In this document: piece after piece, positions 58,345 to 64,000 of the stretch | Position numbering within the stretch: the first letter of the stretch is position 1 | How the letters are laid out: every line of letters begins with the position of its first letter | From: JBDIAG01 sp963835085 | GTDB taxonomy: Bacteria > Actinomycetota > Actinomycetes > Actinomycetales > CAWJMD01 | Direction of reading: 5' to 3' | Assembly: GCA_963835085.1 (NCBI GenBank) | Contig: CAWIED010000001.1 | Coordinates: 1,922,001-1,986,000, forward strand | DNA length: 64,000 bases | Program-made: the position numbers and the translations under genes | The notes under the pieces: model-generated | The model's input: only the letters and a program-made list of their open reading frames with translations | What the model was told of the DNA's origin: nothing | Databases searched by the model: none

Positions 58345-60600
58345 TCACTCAGGCAGCGTGACCGGCAGCGTCCGCCGGTGCACGAGGGTGAGCTGCTGGG
58401 TAGGACGGGTCAGGGCGACATAGAGATCGTTGGCCCCGCGTCCTCCCGCCTCGATGATCTCGGCAGGCTCCACCACCACGACCCCGTCGAACTCCAGGCC
58501 CTTGCACTCCTCCACGGCCAGCACTCCCACCTCACGGTCGAGCGCCGCCCAGCCGAGGCCGACGTGTTCGGCACCAAGGCTCTCGCGCAACGCGGCCGCC
58601 AGGGTGGCGACCCGGTCGGCCTTGGTGATGACCGCTACTCGTCCGCCCGCTTCGGCGCGCTGCGCCCGCACCGCCTGCACCACCGCATCGGGCAGCTGGT
58701 CCTCCTCGGAGACCCCCAGGGCGACCGGCGGCCAGTCCCCCTCGCGGACGGCGCGCGGCACCCGCACTCCGAGCGGTGCCACAACCTGGGCGGCCACCGC
58801 CATGATGCGCCCGGGGGTGCGATAGCTGACGGTCAGCGCCTCACGCCGCCAGCGGTTCTGGACGAGCGGGTTGAGCACCTGGGCCCACGAGCGGGCTCCC
58901 CCGGCCGCGTGGGTCTGCGCCAGGTCGCCCACGACCGTCATGGACCGGGTGGGATTGCGCCGGCCCAGCGCCCGCCACATCATCGGCGAGAGCTCCTGTG
59001 CCTCGTCGACGACGATGTGCCCGTACGTCCAGCTACGATCGCCGGCGGCCCGTTCGGCGAGGGTGAGCTCGGGGCCCGACTCGGCGAACCCGGCAGCCAG
59101 CTGCTCGGCGTTCACCAGGCCGGCGCCACCGGTGACCTCGATGATCTCCCGGGCGTAGCTGGCCTCAGCCTGCCGCTGCTGAGCGGTACGCGCGGCCTCG
59201 TGACGGGCTGCCGAGTCGTCTTCACCGAGCAGCTCGGCCGCCTCGTCGAGCAGCGGCACGTCGTCGACCGTCAACTCGGCATCGACGTCGCGTAGCAGCA
59301 GCGCGATCTGGGCCTCGGTGAGCCACGGCGCCGCGTGTCGCAACCGGTCGGGGTCGGAGAGCAGCCGCGAGACGATGCGGTGCGCGGTCAGCGGCATCCA
59401 CAGCAGGTTCACCGCGCGGCGCACATCACGGGAGTCACGCAGATCGGAGATGAGCTCGTCGCGGTCGCCGGCGTCCAGCGCACCGATCCGGCTCGCCAGC
59501 TGCGTGGCCAATTGGGCCAGCACGTCTTTGGCGAACGTGGTGCGGGCCTGGTTATGCGGGCGGCCGGTGCGCCGCGCCTTCTCCCGGGCCGAACGCACCA
59601 TGGACGGGGTGAGCATCACCTCTCGGCCGTCGAGGACGAAGCGCTGGGGTCGATCGGGCACGCGTTGGCGGTCGCGGACGGCGTGCAGGATGGCCTGGGC
59701 CATTCGTAGGTCGCCCTTGAGCTCGGCCACCTCCGGCGAATCGTGCCGAGTGGCCTCCACGCCGGGCACGAGCCGGCCCGGCGTGAGCATGACGACGCCC
59801 GTCTCGCCGAGCGAGGGCAGCACCTGCTCGATGTACCGCAGGAACACCGGGCTGGGACCCACCACGAGCACCCCGCTGCGAGCCAGCCGCTCACGGTGGC
59901 TGTAGAGGAGGTAGGCCGCGCGGTGCAGAGCCACGGCGGTCTTGCCGGTGCCCGGGCCGCCCTCGACCACGAGCACCCCGGCAAGCTCGGAGCGGATGAT
60001 CGCGTCCTGCTCGGCCTGGATGGTGGCCACGATGTCGCCCATCCTGCCGGTGCGCTGGGCGTTGACCGCGGCCATCAGCGCGCCCTCGCCGGCCAGGCTG
60101 GCGGAGAGCTCGTCAGAGAGAGCGTCGAGATCGAGCACCTCGTCTTCGACCGAGGTGACCTGGCGGTGCCGGGTGAGCACGTGGCGCCGGCGCACCACGT
60201 CGAGCGGACGGGCTGCCGTGGCCTGGTAGAAGGGCATGGCCGCCTCGGCCCGCCAGTCGACGAGCATTCGGTGCTGCTCTTCGTCGGCCAAGCCGATTCG
60301 GCCGATGTAGCGGTATTCGCCGCCGCGCAGGTCGAGCCGCCCGAAACACAGCCGATCTTCCACTGCCCGCAACTGGGCCAGCCGGTCTTCGTACAACGTG
60401 GCGTAGGCGTCGCGTTCGGAGCGGGATTGGTGCGTGCCACCGCTGCGGGTTCGGCGGACGGCCGCCAGATCGTCCGCGGCGCGCTCGCGCAACTCGTCGA
60501 GCCGCGCATACAGCTGGTCGATGACGACCTGTTCGCTACGAGCAGCGGGCTCGACGGCACCGTTGGGCGCGATGACCCCCGAGGTCTGATCGTGCGACAC
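58345..60600 (-). CDS. HelD/UvrD-like superfamily 1 helicase
   Basis: A 751-residue SF1 protein. The N-terminal coiled region (VIDQLYARLDELRERAADDLAAVRR and YEDRLAQLRAVEDRLCFGRLDL) precedes the Walker A GGPGTGKTAVALHRAAYLLY at about 210 and VVDEAQELSPMMW; later YRTPGRIMAVA and VEECKGLEFDGVVVVEP and ALTRPTQQLTLVH. The N-terminal arm and long insertion match HelD proteins that remove stalled or rifampicin-bound RNA polymerase. No rifamycin-associated element is seen upstream. GTG at 60600 behind GGGGAG. Confidence 0.8.
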   Translation of the reverse strand: MSHDQTSGVIAPNGAVEPAARSEQVVIDQLYARLDELRERAADDLAAVRRTRSGGTHQSRSERDAYATLYEDRLAQLRAVEDRLCFGRLDLRGGEYRYIGRIGLADEEQHRMLVDWRAEAAMPFYQATAARPLDVVRRRHVLTRHRQVTSVEDEVLDLDALSDELSASLAGEGALMAAVNAQRTGRMGDIVATIQAEQDAIIRSELAGVLVVEGGPGTGKTAVALHRAAYLLYSHRERLARSGVLVVGPSPVFLRYIEQVLPSLGETGVVMLTPGRLVPGVEATRHDSPEVAELKGDLRMAQAILHAVRDRQRVPDRPQRFVLDGREVMLTPSMVRSAREKARRTGRPHNQARTTFAKDVLAQLATQLASRIGALDAGDRDELISDLRDSRDVRRAVNLLWMPLTAHRIVSRLLSDPDRLRHAAPWLTEAQIALLLRDVDAELTVDDVPLLDEAAELLGEDDSAARHEAARTAQQRQAEASYAREIIEVTGGAGLVNAEQLAAGFAESGPELTLAERAAGDRSWTYGHIVVDEAQELSPMMWRALGRRNPTRSMTVVGDLAQTHAAGGARSWAQVLNPLVQNRWRREALTVSYRTPGRIMAVAAQVVAPLGVRVPRAVREGDWPPVALGVSEEDQLPDAVVQAVRAQRAEAGGRVAVITKADRVATLAAALRESLGAEHVGLGWAALDREVGVLAVEECKGLEFDGVVVVEPAEIIEAGGRGANDLYVALTRPTQQLTLVHRRTLPVTLPE

Positions 60601-60682
60601 GTTCTCCCCTTGCCTGCAGATAGCGGGGATTGAGTGTACCCGTCGCTCCTGAGTAGACGACCCGGACCGACCTTGCGCTATC

Positions 60683-62140
60683 TCACCGCGACCACGACGG
60701 GTCGGCCCAACCGGCGGGGTCCCACCCGGCATCGAGCCGGAGCAGGTCACACTCCGTCTCGCCCCGCACGATCACCCGGGCGGCGCCCTCCTTCACCGCC
60801 ACCACGGGCGGCCTCGGGACGTGGTTGTAGTTGGAGGCCATGCTCCGGCAGTAGGCCCCGGTGCCAGGCACGGCCAGCAGGTCACCACGGATCACGTCGG
60901 CGGGCAGGAACTCGTCCATGACCACGATGTCTCCGCTCTCGCAGTGCTTACCCACCACACGGCTCAGCGCGGGCGGGGCCGCGCTGGCCCGGTTGGCCAG
61001 CGTGGCGGAGTAGTTCGCACCGTAGAGCGCGGTGCGGATGTTGTCGCTCATGCCGCCGTCGACCGCCACGTAGCACCGCGGCCGGCCACCGTCCAGCTCT
61101 ACCGACTTGACCGCCCCGACCGTGTAGAGAGTGAAGGTGGAGGGTGCGGCGATGGCCCGTCCCGGCTCGATGGACACCCTGGGCACTGCGACGCCGAGGT
61201 CTGCGCACTCCTTGGTGACGATGCCGGCCAGGCCTTCGGCAAGCTCGACGGCTTTGAGCGGGTCGTGCTCGTTCGTGTACGCCACCCCGAAACCACCACC
61301 AAGGTCGATCTCAGGCAGCTCGACGTCCAGTTCGCGCTGCAGTCTGGCGTGGAGCCCCAGCAACCGGCGGGCGGCGAGCTCGAAACCCGAGACGTTGAAG
61401 ATCTGCGAGCCGATGTGCGAGTGCAGTCCCAGCAGCCGCAATTCGGGGCGGCGGACAACCCGCCTGGCCGCCTCGGCGGCCACGCCACCGGCCAGCGACA
61501 GCCCGAACTTCTGATCCTCGTGTGCGGTGGCGATGTAAGAGTGGGTGTGCGCCTCGACGCCCACCGTGACCCGCAGCATCACCTGGGCGGTGACCCCGGC
61601 GCGCTGTGCCGCATCGGCTACCCGGTCGACCTCCTCGAGATTGTCGATCACGATCCGGCCCAGGCCGGCCGCCACCGCGCGCTCGATCTCGGCGTCGGAC
61701 TTGTTGTTGCCGTGCAGGCCGATCCTGGCCGGATCGAGGCCGGCGTTGAGGGCCGTGGCGAGTTCGGCGCCTGTGCAGGTGTCGAGGCAGAGCCCTTCGG
61801 CGGCGATCCATCGAGCCACCTCTGTGCAGAGAAAGGCCTTGCCCGCGTAGTACACCTCCGCACCGCCACAGGCCTCGGCGAAGGCCGCCGAGAAGGCGGT
61901 GGCAAACCCGCGGGCGCGGGCGCGGAAGTCGGCTTCATCGAGCACGTAGAGCGGGGTGCCGAACTCCGCTGCCAGGTCGCCGACCGGCAGCCCGGCCACC
62001 TGCACCTGCCCGTCGTCAGCGCGGCGCACCGACGAGGCCCACAGTGCCGGCACCAGGGTGTTCACGTCCGCCGGCACGGCCAGCCAGGCGGGTGCGCCGT
62101 AACCGTCTGCGTGCAGGGCGCCTGCTTCGTGGGCTCTCAT
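60683..62140 (-). CDS. lysA: Diaminopimelate decarboxylase
   Basis: A 485-residue PLP enzyme: the Lys that binds PLP in YYAGKAFLC, HGNNK, GLHSHIGSQIF, GGGFGVAY and the catalytic CESGD with MDEFLPADVIRGD. It converts meso-diaminopimelate to lysine. The first 60 residues (ADGYGAPAWLAVPADVNTLVPALW) are the usual actinobacterial extension. No argS or hom gene is in view on the right, although they often flank lysA. Confidence 0.94.
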   Translation of the reverse strand: MRAHEAGALHADGYGAPAWLAVPADVNTLVPALWASSVRRADDGQVQVAGLPVGDLAAEFGTPLYVLDEADFRARARGFATAFSAAFAEACGGAEVYYAGKAFLCTEVARWIAAEGLCLDTCTGAELATALNAGLDPARIGLHGNNKSDAEIERAVAAGLGRIVIDNLEEVDRVADAAQRAGVTAQVMLRVTVGVEAHTHSYIATAHEDQKFGLSLAGGVAAEAARRVVRRPELRLLGLHSHIGSQIFNVSGFELAARRLLGLHARLQRELDVELPEIDLGGGFGVAYTNEHDPLKAVELAEGLAGIVTKECADLGVAVPRVSIEPGRAIAAPSTFTLYTVGAVKSVELDGGRPRCYVAVDGGMSDNIRTALYGANYSATLANRASAAPPALSRVVGKHCESGDIVVMDEFLPADVIRGDLLAVPGTGAYCRSMASNYNHVPRPPVVAVKEGAARVIVRGETECDLLRLDAGWDPAGWADPSWSR

Positions 62141-62550
62141 GGCCCGGAGCCTAGCGAGGCCCGCCGCAAGAGCGGCCTAGCCCCCGAACCGGCCTCGAAG
62201 CCGGCCTCGACGGAGAGTCCGCTTGTCAGCAGCGCCCCGGTGCCAGAAGGTGCTAGTTGCCATCAGTGCGCCACCACCACCAAAGGCTGACTGCCGCTGC
62301 GCGAGACCCCGGGCTCGGCTAGGGAGGCTGATTCATCGACAATGGGCGTTGCTCACCCGTCCGGGGGTATCCGGATCGTGCCAAATCCAGGCTCACGCCA
62401 GCCCAGCTGCCTCCCAACGGAAGGTCAGCCAGACCGAGGTGCCGCCCTTCGGGCGAATCGAGGTGCACCGGTTGGCTCAAAGATCCACGTTCCGTGGCTT
62501 TACTCCTGGCGTGGGTGTGCCGATGGAGCCCTGAATAGGGAGGGGGTCAC
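62141..62550. other. Gene-free 0.4-kb gap with a possible kinase remnant
   Basis: No intact gene is supported. On the minus strand 62393-62475 reads TSIRPKGGTSVWLTFRWEAAGLA-stop, which resembles the end of a histidine-kinase-like ATPase domain (GTxVxLxFRW), but a stop codon and loss of similarity occur just upstream. Direct repeats of ggcctcgaagcc lie near 62190-62210. Nothing else seen. Confidence 0.3.
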
Positions 62551-64000
62551 GTGACACCTGAGGTAGCCCGGCCGCGCGCCGTCATCGCCTATGAGGCGGT
62601 GGTTGCCGGTGTCGCGGCTACCCTCCTGCTGGTGCTCGTGGCCTCCATCGTCCACCAGCGGATGTTGCCGGGTGCGCTGAGCCCGCTTGCCATCGGAGTG
62701 GCGCTCTGCGCGCCTGTGCTGGCGCGATTCGGGGTGAGCGTCGAGGGCAAGTCGCAGAGCATCAGCGTCACCTTCGAGACGGCCGCGCTGGTGCTCCTGC
62801 TGTTCATCACGGACAACGCTGTGGTGGGGCTGGCGCTGTGGTCGGTGCTCGTCCCCTTCGGGCTCATGACCGATCGCACCCGCTGGCGGGTGCACCTCTT
62901 CAACGCCGCCCTCACGATCATCTGCGGCGTGGGACTTGCGCTGACCGTGACGGCGATCGGCCACGAGAATCCCACCGACCCCATCACCCTGCTGACCGTG
63001 GCCGGCGGGTGTTCGGTGAGCACGATCCTCGATCTCGGCCTCTCGTGGTTGCACGTGCACCTGCGCACCGGGCAACCGGTGTCGTCGATGGTGGGCGCCG
63101 ACGACATCGTGATCGGCACCGGGGTGGCCAGCGGCACGGCCAGCATCGGCTACCTGGGTGCACTGCTGGCACAGCTCAACCACTCCTGGGTGATGTTGAT
63201 CCTGCTGGTGCCGGTGGGGTCGGTGATCGTGGCCTCGCGAGCCACCCGGCAGTCGATGGACGACCAGCGAAGGCTGTCGGTGCTGCTGGAGAGCAGCCGC
63301 GACCGTCGCCACCTCGACACCGCTGACGACATCCTGGAGTCGGCCATCCGGCACGCGCGAGTACTGCTCGGCGCCCCGGGTGTGCGGCTCAGCGAAGAGG
63401 CGCCGACCGGCGACTGGATCGGCGCACCGATCGACGTCGGGGCGGACTGCGTGGTGTGGCTCAACAGTCCTCCTCGCCGCGATCGCAGCACGTGGCTGCC
63501 CAGCGAGCGGCAGTCTCTCGACACGCTGGCCGCGGACACGGCCGAGTCGATCGCCCGGGCGCGGCTCATCACACAGCTCAGCAAGATGGCCCGCATCGAC
63601 GGTCTCAGCGGCTTGGCGAACCGCACGACCTTCTCGGCGACGGCCCACAGCGCTATCGCCGACGGAGATCTCACCGGGCGCTATCCCACGCTGCTCTACC
63701 TCGATCTCGACAACTTCAAACAGGTCAACGACCTTTACGGCCACCATGTAGGCGACGAGCTGGTTCGCATGGTGGCCTCACGGCTGCTGGCGTGCGTGCC
63801 CGGCGGTGGCATTGCGGCCCGGCTCGGCGGAGACGAGTTCGCCATGCTCTTCGGTGCCGAGCACCAGGTCGACGCGGTCGCAGGCGCCATCATCAACCGG
63901 CTCGGCAACGAGTTCCTCATCGACGGGCACAGCCTGTCGGTGAGTGCGAGTGTAGGGATCGCCCAGGCCGGGCCCGGCATCAGCGCCGACCGGTTGTTCC
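62551..64000 (+). CDS. Membrane-bound diguanylate cyclase (GGDEF), cut by the right edge
   Basis: At least 483 residues, open at the right edge. The first 235 residues hold six to eight membrane spans (AATLLLVLVASIV; AALVLLLFI; LIICGVGLALTV; MLILLVPVGSVIVA), then a GAF-like stretch (residues about 250-345) and a GGDEF domain: LYLDLDNFKQVNDLYGHHVGDELV and the intact RLGGDEFAMLF active site. It should make c-di-GMP; an EAL domain may follow beyond the window. GTG at 62551 after GGAGGGGG. Confidence 0.85.
   Translation, partial: MTPEVARPRAVIAYEAVVAGVAATLLLVLVASIVHQRMLPGALSPLAIGVALCAPVLARFGVSVEGKSQSISVTFETAALVLLLFITDNAVVGLALWSVLVPFGLMTDRTRWRVHLFNAALTIICGVGLALTVTAIGHENPTDPITLLTVAGGCSVSTILDLGLSWLHVHLRTGQPVSSMVGADDIVIGTGVASGTASIGYLGALLAQLNHSWVMLILLVPVGSVIVASRATRQSMDDQRRLSVLLESSRDRRHLDTADDILESAIRHARVLLGAPGVRLSEEAPTGDWIGAPIDVGADCVVWLNSPPRRDRSTWLPSERQSLDTLAADTAESIARARLITQLSKMARIDGLSGLANRTTFSATAHSAIADGDLTGRYPTLLYLDLDNFKQVNDLYGHHVGDELVRMVASRLLACVPGGGIAARLGGDEFAMLFGAEHQVDAVAGAIINRLGNEFLIDGHSLSVSASVGIAQAGPGISADRLF

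Noticed and set aside
60601..60682. Rifamycin-associated element upstream of the HelD-like gene
   Set aside because: The known 19-bp palindromic motif is not present.
60821..62290. 489-codon + strand frame opposite lysA
   Set aside because: Antisense shadow of diaminopimelate decarboxylase.

Overview
The window is a high-GC chromosome segment from an actinomycete (Actinomycetota). The evidence is strong GC3 bias, frequent GTG starts, 4-bp ATGA/GTGA gene overlaps, and typical actinobacterial gene sets: orn followed by tRNA-His; bcp/DUF3618/GroES-like; pncB, clpS, DUF2017, an Rv1339-like hydrolase, rph and rdgB; a pair of membrane GTPases beside ssb; Eis-like and HelD-like proteins. A member of Micrococcales is plausible, but the sequence alone does not settle the family.

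Region 1 (1-6.15 kb) is the early region of a prophage or related integrated element. A Cro/CI-like repressor on the + strand faces a long minus-strand operon across two perfect twin operators. The operon encodes an excisionase-like HTH protein, a truncated BRO-N antirepressor, two unrelated repeat proteins that share a duplicated 58-bp leader, small membrane proteins, a RecA-like (Sak4-type) ATPase, a dCMP deaminase and tiny unknown proteins. Most are joined by 4-bp overlaps. No integrase or structural gene is in view. The element probably ends between 6.15 and 6.25 kb, next to the host ssb gene.

Region 2 (6.2-17.6 kb) has ssb, the GTPase pair, a phosphotransferase, a dicarboxylate-carrier-like permease and an adaptor/ATPase/permease ABC export system. 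Region 3 (17.7-34.2 kb) has metabolic and stress genes, a TetR/MFS pair, a PrsW-like protease, orn, four tRNAs, an AP-superfamily membrane protein, a metallophosphoesterase, ribokinase, a GroES-like gene, bcp and an SDR. Region 4 (34.2-38.3 kb) looks recently rearranged: a decayed ABC ATPase, a Cys-nucleophile amidohydrolase fused to an HTH-like tail behind twin palindromes, an epimerase/reductase and a broken MmyB-type regulator.

Region 5 (38.4-49.2 kb) has two divergent citrate synthases (one with an HTH, one with a repeat-filled insertion), xthA, a membrane-anchored sulfite-oxidase-like protein, rdgB-rph, and a cysteine dioxygenase preceded by a SAM riboswitch and a Cys-Cys leader peptide. 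Region 6 (50-64 kb) has an Eis-like acetyltransferase, Rv1339-like hydrolase, DUF2017-clpS, the pncB-pncA NAD-salvage pair, the thiM-thiED-tenA salvage operon, a HelD-like helicase, lysA and a membrane GGDEF protein cut by the right edge.

The intergenic DNA is unusually rich in dispersed structured repeats. Five 89-99-bp hairpin elements have 15-22-bp arms that differ in sequence yet stay complementary, and share a CGTGCTCA core. A composite module (72-bp hairpin repeats plus a long stem-loop) occurs at 7.0-7.4 kb and 49.4-49.95 kb. A diverged 0.4-kb cassette occurs at 16.7 and 47.0 kb. These are the least explained signals in the window.
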